NCBI GenBank assembly: GCA_001771065.1
Contig: MESQ01000030.1
Coordinates: 1-62,559 of the forward strand
Direction of reading: 5' to 3'
From: Burkholderiales bacterium RIFOXYD12_FULL_59_19
GTDB taxonomy: Bacteria; Pseudomonadota; Gammaproteobacteria; Burkholderiales; Burkholderiaceae_C
Length of the DNA: 62,559 nt
The notes below the pieces were generated by a model. That model saw only the letters and a list, made by a program, of their open reading frames with translations. It did not search any database and was not told where the DNA came from. The translations under genes were made by a program, and so were the position numbers. Every line of letters begins with the position of its first letter. Positions within the stretch are counted from its first letter, which is position 1. Shown in pieces: positions 55,240-62,559 of this stretch.

Positions 55240-58200
55240 ATGACCCATGCCACCCTTGCTGACCTGCGTCGTTACACCCTGGAAAACGCCGGTGCAATCG
55301 CCCCCGTGCTGGCTGACTTTGTGTCAGCTTATTTTGACAACACCGACCCTGACGAACTGCAGCAACGTGGTTCCGCCACCTTGCTGGCAGTGGCTGCAGC
55401 GCACTGGCGCTTGCTGGACGCCGCACCCGATGCCTTGGGCGGGCGCATCCGTGTCTACAACCCCACACTGGCCGAGGACGGTTTTGACAGTGAACATACG
55501 GTTATTCAGATCGTCAACGACGACATGCCCTTTTTGGTGGATTCGGTCACCATGGCCATCAACCGCAGTGGCCGCATGGTGCACTGGATTGTTCACCCGC
55601 TGCTGGCGGTAGAGCGTGATGCAAACGCCAAGATCACAGCGGCACGGCTGGCCCGACAGGAAGCCCAACACAGCCAACAAATATCCTCGCTGATCCTGGT
55701 GGAATGTGACCGCATTTTGCGCGCCGCGGACCGGGACCAACTTGCCGCTGAACTGTCGCAGGTGCTGCACGATGTACGCGCTGCCGTGATTGACTGGGCG
55801 CCCATGCTACGGCACCTGCAAGCCGTGCGTGAAGACTCCGCCCGGTCGCCCTTGTCTGCCAAGGGCCAGCAGGAAGGCGTTGAATTTTTGCTTTGGCTGG
55901 AAGCCCAGCACTTCACATTTTTGGGCGCGCGCGACTACCAGTTGGTGCGAGAAGAAGATGGCATCAATCTGGTGGCGGTTGCTGACTCTGGCTTGGGGAT
56001 TCTGCGCGGTGAGCCCAAAACCCCGGTGAGTCGGCTACCGCTTGACGCGCTTGATTTTTTGGACTCTGACCAATTGGTCTTGGTCACCAAAGCCATGACG
56101 CGGGCCACCGTCCATCGTCCTGCATGGTTGGACTGCCTCACGGTCAAGCGTTTTGACGAGACCGGAAAAGTGGTTGGTGAAGCACGCTTTTTGGGCCTTT
56201 ACACCTCTAAAGCCTATGCGGCGGACGTCAGCGACATTCCGCAAATTCGCCGCCGCGCGGCAGATGTCATGACTGCGGTGGAAGTCTTGCCGGAAAGCCA
56301 TGCGGCCAAGTCGCTGCAGACCATTCTTGATGCCTACCCGCGTGACGAGCTGTTCCAGGTCGACACCCCAACGCTGATCGAGCACGCCGTGGGTATCTTG
56401 CGGCTGCAGGAGCGGCAACGGGTGCGCGTGTTCCTGCGTCGCGACCCCTTTGGCCGTTTTACCTCGGTGCAGGTGTTTGTGCCGCGTGATCGTTACAACA
56501 CCGAGCTGCGCTCCAGAATTGGTGCCGAACTCAGCCGTGCCCTGGATGGCCAGTCGATCGAGTTCACGCCGACGCTGACAGACAGTCCGTTGGCGCGTAT
56601 TCATTACCTCGTTCGTGCCCGCCAACAGGCACCCCGAAACGTGGACCTGTCGGCGCTTGAGCTGCGTATTGCCCAGCTCTCCCAGCGCTGGGAAGATGAT
56701 TGCAAGCTGGCCTTGTTGCACATCCATGGTGAGAGCCAGGGCCTGGTTTTGGCCAGCCGTTTCGCCGACAGTTTTCCGGCCGCCTACCAGGAAGATTTTT
56801 CCGGGCGCATGGCAGCCGATGACGTGCAAGTGCTTGCCAGCCTGTCGCTTGATTTGCCCATGGCGGTGCGACTGTACCGGCCGCTGGACAGCAGCCCGGG
56901 CATGGTGCGGTTCAAGATTTTCAGCCGGACCAAAGTCGCGCTGTCAGACTCGCTGCCGGTGCTGGAGCACATGGGTGCGCGCGTGCTCGACGAGCACCCC
57001 TACCAGTTACATCCGGCGTCGTCAGATGCTGATGCAGCAGAAGACTGGATCCATGATCTGGGCCTGCAGCTGCCGCCCGAGGTCGAGTTTGCCTTGGTAC
57101 GCGAGCGTTTTGAGGCCTTGTTTGTGCAGGTCTGGTGCAAGGCGCTTGAGAGCGACGACCTCAACAAGCTGGTGCTGGTCACCACGCTTGATGCCCGCGC
57201 CATTGCCGTGTTGCGGGCTTACACGCGCTACTTTACCCAGCTCAATTTTCCTTACAGCCAGAGCTATCTGGAAGCTGCGTTGTTTAAGAATGCCGCGTCG
57301 GCGCAGGCACTGGTCGCGCTGTTTGAGGCCCGATTTGATCCGGCCCGGGGGCAAGAGCGCGATGCGCTGCAGGCCACGGTGGGGGCCACCCTTGACGCGC
57401 AATTGAGCGCAGTGGCCAGTCTGGACGAAGACCGTATCCTGCGCCAATACCACCGTACCATTCTGGCCACCGTGCGCACCAACGTGTGGCAGTCGGCTGG
57501 CGCGGGCGGGCACAAACCCTACATGAGCTTCAAGTTCCAGTCGCATGACGTGCCCGGCATGCCGGAACCCAAGCCGCTGTTTGAAATCTGGGTGTATTCG
57601 CCGCGTGTTGAAGCCATCCACCTGCGTATTGACAAGGTGGCGCGTGGCGGTTTGCGCTGGTCGGACCGGCGTGAAGACTTCCGCACCGAAATTCTGGGCT
57701 TGGTGAAGGCCCAGCAGGTCAAAAACACGGTGATCGTGCCGGTCGGTTCCAAGGGCGGTTTTGTCCTGAAGAACCCGCCACCAGCCAGCGACCGCGACGC
57801 CTTCATGGCCGAGGGCATTGCCTGCTACAAGTTGCTGCTCTCAGGCATGCTTGACCTGACCGACAACCTGGTCAAGGGCCTGGTGGTGGCGCCCCAAAAC
57901 GTGGTGCGTCACGACGTGGATGACCCCTATTTGGTGGTGGCCGCAGACAAGGGTACCGCCAGTTTTTCCGACATTGCCAACAGCGTGTCTGCCGAGTACG
58001 GTTTCTGGTTGGGTGACGCGTTCGCCTCGGGTGGCTCGGTGGGCTATGACCACAAGGAAATGGGCATTACCGCACGTGGTGCCTGGGAGTCGGCCAAGCG
58101 CCATTTCAGGGCCTTGTCGCACGACATCCAGGCCACACCCTTTACCGTGGTCGGTATTGGCGACATGTCGGGCGACGTGTTTGGCAACGGCATGCTGCTG

Positions 58201-60009
58201 TCAGGGCAAATCAAACTGGTGGCCGCGTTTGACCACCGGCACATCTTTCTTGACCCCGCGCCCGACCTGGCGCGCAGTTTTGCCGAGCGCCAGCGTCTGT
58301 TCCATTTGCCGCGCTCCAGTTGGGACGACTATGACCGCGGCGTCATGTCGGAAGGTGGTGGCATTTACCCGCGTGCGGCCAAATCGATCAGCCTCTCAAA
58401 CGCGGCGCGCGAGGTGCTGGGCATCGAGGCGCACGAGCTGTCGCCCAGCGACCTGATCCATGCGCTGCTGCAAGCCCCGGTCGACATGATCTACAACGGC
58501 GGCATCGGCACCTACGTCAAGTCCTCACAAGAGAGCCATGCGCAGGTAGGTGACAAGGCCAGTGACGCGTTCCGGGTGAACGGCGGGCAACTGCGCTGCA
58601 AGGTGCTGGTGGAGGGCGGCAACCTGGGCTGCACCCAGCTCGGGCGCATCGAGTTTGCCCAGGCCGGCGGCCTGATCTACACCGACGCCATTGACAATTC
58701 GGCCGGGGTTGATTGCTCCGACCATGAGGTCAACATCAAGATTCTGCTGGACCGCGTGGTGGAGGCGGGCGACCTCACGCTCAAGCAGCGCAACGACCTG
58801 CTGGCCTCGATGACCGAGGAAGTGGGGCACCTGGTGTTGGCCGACAACTATTACCAGACCCAGGCGCTTGACGTGGCCTGCCACCGCCCCCTGTATGTGC
58901 TGGGCGGCCAGCAGCGCCTGATCCAGTGGCTTGAAGGGGCAGGGCGCCTGAACCGGGTCATCGAGTTTTTACCCACCGACGAAGAATTTGTGCTTCGGCG
59001 CTCGCTCAAGCTGGGCTTGACGGCACCCGAAGGCGCGGTGGTGCTGGCCTATGCCAAGATGTCGGTGTTTGACGACCTGCTGGCCAGCAACTTGCCCGAC
59101 GATCCGTATTTCACCCGGGTCCTGAAGGCCTATTTCCCCAAGGCATTGAGCGAAAAGTTTTCTGCCGCCATCGACCAGCACCCGCTCAAGCGCGAAATCA
59201 TCGCCACCTATGTGGCCAACACCGTGGTTAATCGCAGCGGTGCCACCTTTGTGAACTTTTTGGCCGCAGAGGCCGCAGCCAACACGGCAGATGTGGTGCG
59301 GGCCTATACGCTGGCGCGGGAAATTTTTGACTTGGAGCCTTTGTGGGACCAGATCGATGCGCTCGATGGGGTGGTGGCCAGCAGCCTGCAGCTTGACCTG
59401 TTGAGCAAGCTCATCGCCATCGCGCAACGCGGCTCGCGCTGGATGCTGCGCGCGCGCTCCAAGGCCGCCGACCTGCCCACCCTGATCGCGCGATACCAGC
59501 CCGGCGCCCGCGAACTGCGTGCCAATCTGGAAAGCTGGTTGCCCGCAAGCGCCATGGCCAGCTGGGAGCTGGCCACGCAAAAGCTGGAACAGGCCGGGGT
59601 GGCCCCGGAGTTGGCGCGCAAGCTCAGTGCGCTGGAATTCATTTTCCCGGCGCTTGATCTGGTCGACCTGACCGAGCAGGCCAACACCACGCTGGCGCAG
59701 GCGGCCCAAACCTATTTTGGTGCGGAAAGTGTGCTGGGCCTGAGCGCCTGGCGTGCCCAGATCAACCGCCTGCCCACCGACAGCCTGTGGCAAACGCAGG
59801 CCCGGGGCAGCGCCCGTGAAGACGTGTATGCCATTGCCAACCAGATTTGTCTGAGCGTGCTGCAGCACTTTGACGGGGTGCAAGCCTGGTCAGACGCCCA
59901 TGCCGCCAGCATTGAGCGCCTGTGCAAATTGCTGCAAACCATCAGCACCCAGGGGGCTGACCTGGCACCGGTGTCAGTGGCCTTGCGCGAGCTGCGCCAC
60001 CTGGCTTGA
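55240..60009 (+). CDS. gdhB: NAD-specific glutamate dehydrogenase, large (180-kDa) type
   Basis: The 1589-residue enzyme belongs to the large NAD-GDH class, with a long N-terminal region (ACT-like domains, about residues 1-600), a catalytic domain with the lysine segment VPVGSKGGFV (Lys838) and a C-terminal helical extension. It oxidises glutamate to 2-oxoglutarate plus ammonia with NAD+, a catabolic direction, supplying NADH for complex I encoded just upstream. The ATG at 55240 is preferred over one 30 bases earlier because CTGGAGA lies at the right distance before it. The gene is usually monocistronic. Confidence 0.95.
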   Translation: MTHATLADLRRYTLENAGAIAPVLADFVSAYFDNTDPDELQQRGSATLLAVAAAHWRLLDAAPDALGGRIRVYNPTLAEDGFDSEHTVIQIVNDDMPFLVDSVTMAINRSGRMVHWIVHPLLAVERDANAKITAARLARQEAQHSQQISSLILVECDRILRAADRDQLAAELSQVLHDVRAAVIDWAPMLRHLQAVREDSARSPLSAKGQQEGVEFLLWLEAQHFTFLGARDYQLVREEDGINLVAVADSGLGILRGEPKTPVSRLPLDALDFLDSDQLVLVTKAMTRATVHRPAWLDCLTVKRFDETGKVVGEARFLGLYTSKAYAADVSDIPQIRRRAADVMTAVEVLPESHAAKSLQTILDAYPRDELFQVDTPTLIEHAVGILRLQERQRVRVFLRRDPFGRFTSVQVFVPRDRYNTELRSRIGAELSRALDGQSIEFTPTLTDSPLARIHYLVRARQQAPRNVDLSALELRIAQLSQRWEDDCKLALLHIHGESQGLVLASRFADSFPAAYQEDFSGRMAADDVQVLASLSLDLPMAVRLYRPLDSSPGMVRFKIFSRTKVALSDSLPVLEHMGARVLDEHPYQLHPASSDADAAEDWIHDLGLQLPPEVEFALVRERFEALFVQVWCKALESDDLNKLVLVTTLDARAIAVLRAYTRYFTQLNFPYSQSYLEAALFKNAASAQALVALFEARFDPARGQERDALQATVGATLDAQLSAVASLDEDRILRQYHRTILATVRTNVWQSAGAGGHKPYMSFKFQSHDVPGMPEPKPLFEIWVYSPRVEAIHLRIDKVARGGLRWSDRREDFRTEILGLVKAQQVKNTVIVPVGSKGGFVLKNPPPASDRDAFMAEGIACYKLLLSGMLDLTDNLVKGLVVAPQNVVRHDVDDPYLVVAADKGTASFSDIANSVSAEYGFWLGDAFASGGSVGYDHKEMGITARGAWESAKRHFRALSHDIQATPFTVVGIGDMSGDVFGNGMLLSGQIKLVAAFDHRHIFLDPAPDLARSFAERQRLFHLPRSSWDDYDRGVMSEGGGIYPRAAKSISLSNAAREVLGIEAHELSPSDLIHALLQAPVDMIYNGGIGTYVKSSQESHAQVGDKASDAFRVNGGQLRCKVLVEGGNLGCTQLGRIEFAQAGGLIYTDAIDNSAGVDCSDHEVNIKILLDRVVEAGDLTLKQRNDLLASMTEEVGHLVLADNYYQTQALDVACHRPLYVLGGQQRLIQWLEGAGRLNRVIEFLPTDEEFVLRRSLKLGLTAPEGAVVLAYAKMSVFDDLLASNLPDDPYFTRVLKAYFPKALSEKFSAAIDQHPLKREIIATYVANTVVNRSGATFVNFLAAEAAANTADVVRAYTLAREIFDLEPLWDQIDALDGVVASSLQLDLLSKLIAIAQRGSRWMLRARSKAADLPTLIARYQPGARELRANLESWLPASAMASWELATQKLEQAGVAPELARKLSALEFIFPALDLVDLTEQANTTLAQAAQTYFGAESVLGLSAWRAQINRLPTDSLWQTQARGSAREDVYAIANQICLSVLQHFDGVQAWSDAHAASIERLCKLLQTISTQGADLAPVSVALRELRHLA

Positions 60010-60029
60010 CCGCCTGGTCTAATCAGTTG

Positions 60030-60065
60030 GGGTCAGAGCACGTCGCTGCGCGAGTGGTCTGACCC
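60030..60065. repeat. Inverted repeat between gdhB and the ABC transporter gene
   Basis: GGGTCAGAGCAC (60030-60041) faces GTGGTCTGACCC (60054-60065) with one mismatch and a 12-base loop. It lies between two convergent genes, so it may serve as a terminator for both, though T-runs are weak. The motif GGGGTCAG also recalls dispersed repeats I associate with this bacterial family; that is memory, not proof. Confidence 0.55.
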
Positions 60066-60072
60066 GCAAGGT

Positions 60073-61854
60073 TTAGCAATCGCTGTTGAACTGCAGTGCC
60101 GCCAGCCCGGCGTAAAGCCCGCCAGCGGCAAGTAATTCGGCATGGGCGCCTTGTTCCACCACACGGCCCTGGTCCAGCACCACAATGCGGTCGGCCTTGA
60201 TGACGGTGGCCAGCCGGTGCGCAATCACCAGCGTGGTGCGCCCGCGCATGGCCGACTCCAGCGCGGCCTGCACCATGCGTTCACTCTCGGCATCAAGCGC
60301 GCTGGTGGCTTCGTCCAACAGCAACAGCGGCGGGTTTTTCAGCATGGCGCGGGCAATGGCAATGCGCTGGCGCTGGCCACCACTCAGCCGCACACCGCGT
60401 TCACCCAAAAAGGTGTCAAAACCCTGCGGCAGGGCGCTGATGAACTCGTCGGCAAAAGCCGCTTGTGCCGCAGCCTTGACCTCGGCGTCGCTGGCCCCGG
60501 GTTTGCCGTAGCGAATGTTCTCTAGCGCACTGCTGGAAAAAATCACCGCGTCCTGCGGCACGATGCCAATGCCATGGCGCAGGTCGGCCAGCGCCAGGTC
60601 ACGCGTTGGTACACCATCCTTGAGCACGCGCCCGGTGCTGGGGTCGTAAAACCGCAGCAGCAGTTGAAACACCGTACTCTTGCCGGCCCCGCTGGGCCCC
60701 ACCAGCGCCACCGTCTGGCCGGGCGCAATGTCCAATGAAAAATCAGCCAGCGCGGCTTGCCCGGGGCGCGACGGGTAGTAAAACGTGATGTGCTCAAACC
60801 GTACTGAGCTGCCTGCTGCGGGCACCGGGGCCGCAGTTGGGTGCGGCGGTGACGCAATGGGTGACTGGCTGGCCAGCAATTCCATCAGCCGCTCGGTAGC
60901 ACCGGCCGCACGCAACAGGTCACCATAAACCTCGCCCAAAATGGCAAAGGCGCTGGCCAAAATGATCACGTACAGCACGGTTTGCCCCAAATGCCCGGCA
61001 CTGATGCGCCCGGCCATCACCGCCTGCGTGCCCTGGTACAGGCCCCACAGCAGCGCGGCCGACGTGGCAATGATGATAAAAGCCACCAGGATTGAGCGCG
61101 CCCGCGAACGGCGCACCGCCACCTCAAACGCGTTGTCTGTTGCCTGGTTAAAGCGTGCCGCCTCGCGCCCTTCAGCGGTGTAACTCTGCACCACCGGAAT
61201 GGCGTTAAGCACCTCGGCGGCAATGGCACTGGCATCGGCCGCGCGGTCCTGGCTGGCGCGTGACAGCTTGCGCACCCGCCGCCCAAACCAGGCCGCTGGC
61301 AACACAATCAGCACCAGCACACCCAGCACCTGCACCATCACCATCGGGTTGGTCCAGACCAGCACGGCCAAGGCACCGAACCCCATCACCAGATTGCGCA
61401 GCCCCATGCTCAGCGACGAACCCACCACGGTCTGCACCAGCGTGGTGTCGGCTGACAGGCGTGACAACACCTCGCCGGTCTGTGTGGTCTCAAAAAACGC
61501 CGGGCTTTGCTGCAACACATGGCCATACACGGCATTGCGCACATCGGCGGTGATGCGCTCCCCGAGCCAGCTCACCATATAAAAACGCGCCGCCGAAAAC
61601 AGCCCCAAAGCCACCGCCACCGCAAACAGCGCCACAAAGTGCTCGCGCAAAGCCATCACCTGCGCGCCTTTGTCGGTTTGCACCAAACCGCCGTCAATCA
61701 GGCTGCGCAGCGCCAGCGGAAAAGCCAGTGTGGCCACGGCCGCCAGTACCAAAAACAGCAACGCCAGGCCAATGCGGCCACGGTAGGGTGTCAGAAAAGG
61801 CAACAAGCCAGAGAGAGATTTGGGGTTGCCGGGTTTGGGGGAGGGTGTGGTCAT
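60073..61854 (-). CDS. MsbA-like ABC exporter (transmembrane and ATPase domains fused)
   Basis: The 593-residue half-transporter has an N-terminal six-helix transmembrane domain (about residues 20-310) and a C-terminal ATPase with Walker A GPSGAGKST, signature LSGGQRQ and Walker B LLLLDEATS. The order and length fit the MsbA-related group of ABC-B exporters, which flip lipids or export small molecules as homodimers. Substrate unknown. Its 3' end faces gdhB. Confidence 0.9.
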   Translation of the reverse strand: MTTPSPKPGNPKSLSGLLPFLTPYRGRIGLALLFLVLAAVATLAFPLALRSLIDGGLVQTDKGAQVMALREHFVALFAVAVALGLFSAARFYMVSWLGERITADVRNAVYGHVLQQSPAFFETTQTGEVLSRLSADTTLVQTVVGSSLSMGLRNLVMGFGALAVLVWTNPMVMVQVLGVLVLIVLPAAWFGRRVRKLSRASQDRAADASAIAAEVLNAIPVVQSYTAEGREAARFNQATDNAFEVAVRRSRARSILVAFIIIATSAALLWGLYQGTQAVMAGRISAGHLGQTVLYVIILASAFAILGEVYGDLLRAAGATERLMELLASQSPIASPPHPTAAPVPAAGSSVRFEHITFYYPSRPGQAALADFSLDIAPGQTVALVGPSGAGKSTVFQLLLRFYDPSTGRVLKDGVPTRDLALADLRHGIGIVPQDAVIFSSSALENIRYGKPGASDAEVKAAAQAAFADEFISALPQGFDTFLGERGVRLSGGQRQRIAIARAMLKNPPLLLLDEATSALDAESERMVQAALESAMRGRTTLVIAHRLATVIKADRIVVLDQGRVVEQGAHAELLAAGGLYAGLAALQFNSDC

Positions 61855-61888
61855 GAATCAGAACAAAAAGGTGGGCTTGCGCACGGCG

Positions 61889-62287
61889 TCAGTTGGTTGG
61901 GGTGCGCATAGCCTCTTGCGCGGCTTTGGCCAAAAAACCAGAGCGCGTCATATGGTGCGTGCTGGCCCAGGTGTCAATTTGCTGCACCAGGTTTGAAGGC
62001 AGACTGACATTGAGCCGCACTGGTTTGGTGTCAATGCGCGTCAAGTCCACATCGGCTAACAACCACACGCCGCCGCTGTACTGGGCGTCGGCCGCCAGGT
62101 CCTCAAGCGCTGTGGGTGGTGGCACGGCATCTGGCTCGCCATAAAAATGCGCCTGCACCGCCTCTTGAATGGCCGCGGGTAGGTCGTCCCACGCATCAGC
62201 CGCAGCAAAGCAGCCGGGAAAGTCTGGAAACGTCACGCCGTGGGCGTGCTTGGCGTCTCCTACGTGCACGTAAACAGGGTAAAGCAT
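61889..62287 (-). CDS. hicB: HicB-type antitoxin
   Basis: The 132-residue protein has an N-terminal partial RNase H-like HicB domain (VTFPDFPGCFAAADAWD) and a C-terminal ribbon-helix-helix segment (RLNVSLPSNLVQQIDTWA ... TRSGFLAKAA) for DNA binding. It should neutralise HicA and repress the pair's promoter. It lies 19 bases downstream of hicA, toxin first, which is the usual order. Confidence 0.9.
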   Translation of the reverse strand: MLYPVYVHVGDAKHAHGVTFPDFPGCFAAADAWDDLPAAIQEAVQAHFYGEPDAVPPPTALEDLAADAQYSGGVWLLADVDLTRIDTKPVRLNVSLPSNLVQQIDTWASTHHMTRSGFLAKAAQEAMRTPTN

Positions 62288-62306
62288 GTCAACTCCTTCA
62301 AGGGCC

Positions 62307-62486
62307 TCACAGGCCCGCTTGTTTCAGGATGCTGCGCGCCGTGGGCAGCGGCAGGTCTTTCTTTGGGTGCGGCACCGTCACCTTGCCAGATTTTGTAGGG
62401 TGTTTGAACTGGTGATGTGACCCAACCACATGCACCAAAAACCAGCCATCGGCCTTGATCTTTTTGATGATGTCAGCGCTTTTCAT
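62307..62486 (-). CDS. hicA: HicA-type mRNA interferase toxin
   Basis: A 59-residue double-stranded RNA-binding-like toxin. The catalytic histidine is in GSHHQFKHP (His24 by family convention). The N-terminus MKSADIIKKIKADGW and the C-terminal DLPLPTARSILKQAG are typical. The ATG at 62486 matches the family; longer versions are possible but unlikely. HicA cleaves mRNA when free of HicB. Confidence 0.92.
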   Translation of the reverse strand: MKSADIIKKIKADGWFLVHVVGSHHQFKHPTKSGKVTVPHPKKDLPLPTARSILKQAGL

Positions 62487-62493
62487 GCATGTA

Positions 62494-62523
62494 ATTTTAC
62501 ACATCAATACACAAAATCATCAA
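62494..62523 (-). promoter_or_regulatory. Likely hicAB promoter
   Basis: Read on the minus strand, TTGATG (62523-62518) and TAAAAT (62499-62494) are separated by 18 bases, a good sigma-70 arrangement. The -10 ends eight bases before the hicA ATG, so the leader would be almost absent. Confidence 0.55.
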
Positions 62524-62559
62524 CTATTGGCAAAAGCGGGTGCGGATCGAATGGCGTCG

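Overview
The window looks like chromosomal DNA of a betaproteobacterium (Burkholderiales, most likely Comamonadaceae, close to Rhodoferax). The reasons are the gene set and order (algC-waaC-waaA; pcm-rhodanese-tolC; rpsO-pnp-quinone oxidoreductase-tpiA-secG-tRNA-Leu-nuoA to nuoN), the moderately high GC, and an MtrC/MtrA/MtrB-type extracellular electron transfer locus of the kind known from Rhodoferax. The species is inferred, not proven.

Layout. Positions 1-1176 are the end of an integrated element: a broken tyrosine integrase, four short repeats that could be its arm sites, and a 45-bp copy of the 3' part of tRNA-Asp(GUC) followed by that tRNA's terminator. From 1246 to 4456 are three small transporters (MFS, LysE, EamA) and ogt. 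From 4590 to 8352 is an envelope sugar/LPS core operon, algC-waaC-waaA. From 8353 to 14841 is the most distinctive locus: a long leader with a perfect FNR box, a decaheme lipoprotein (MtrC/OmcA type), a decaheme periplasmic cytochrome (MtrA/DmsE type) and an outer-membrane barrel (MtrB/PioB type). Together these would form an electron conduit through the outer membrane.

From 14851 to 22275, all on the minus strand, lie tolC, a rhodanese, pcm, an RND pump, its adaptor and a TetR regulator, closely packed. Then msrA, clpS and clpA (22425-25749), a thioredoxin-fold lipoprotein, and a second complete RND efflux system (adaptor, pump, outer-membrane factor) divergent from an AcrR-like regulator. 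The shared spacer holds a close match to the E. coli AcrR operator. From 33237 to 39878 are housekeeping genes (tsaD, rpsO, pnp, an NADPH:quinone oxidoreductase family gene, tpiA, secG), with a gene remnant between tsaD and rpsO. From 39997 to 54500 are tRNA-Leu(GAG) and all 14 nuo genes of respiratory complex I, with an FNR-like box before nuoA. After nuo come a NUDIX hydrolase, a very large NAD-type glutamate dehydrogenase, an MsbA-like ABC exporter, and a hicA-hicB toxin-antitoxin pair.

How the parts fit. Complex I, glutamate dehydrogenase (an NADH source) and the porin-cytochrome conduit are consistent with a respiratory lifestyle that can switch acceptors when oxygen falls. The FNR-type boxes at both nuo and mtr support this. 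No inner-membrane quinol dehydrogenase of the CymA type is present here, so the link from the quinone pool to MtrA must be encoded elsewhere. Dispersed palindromic REP-like elements occur three times, once in frame inside waaC. I found no CRISPR array, no intact insertion sequence and no rRNA.
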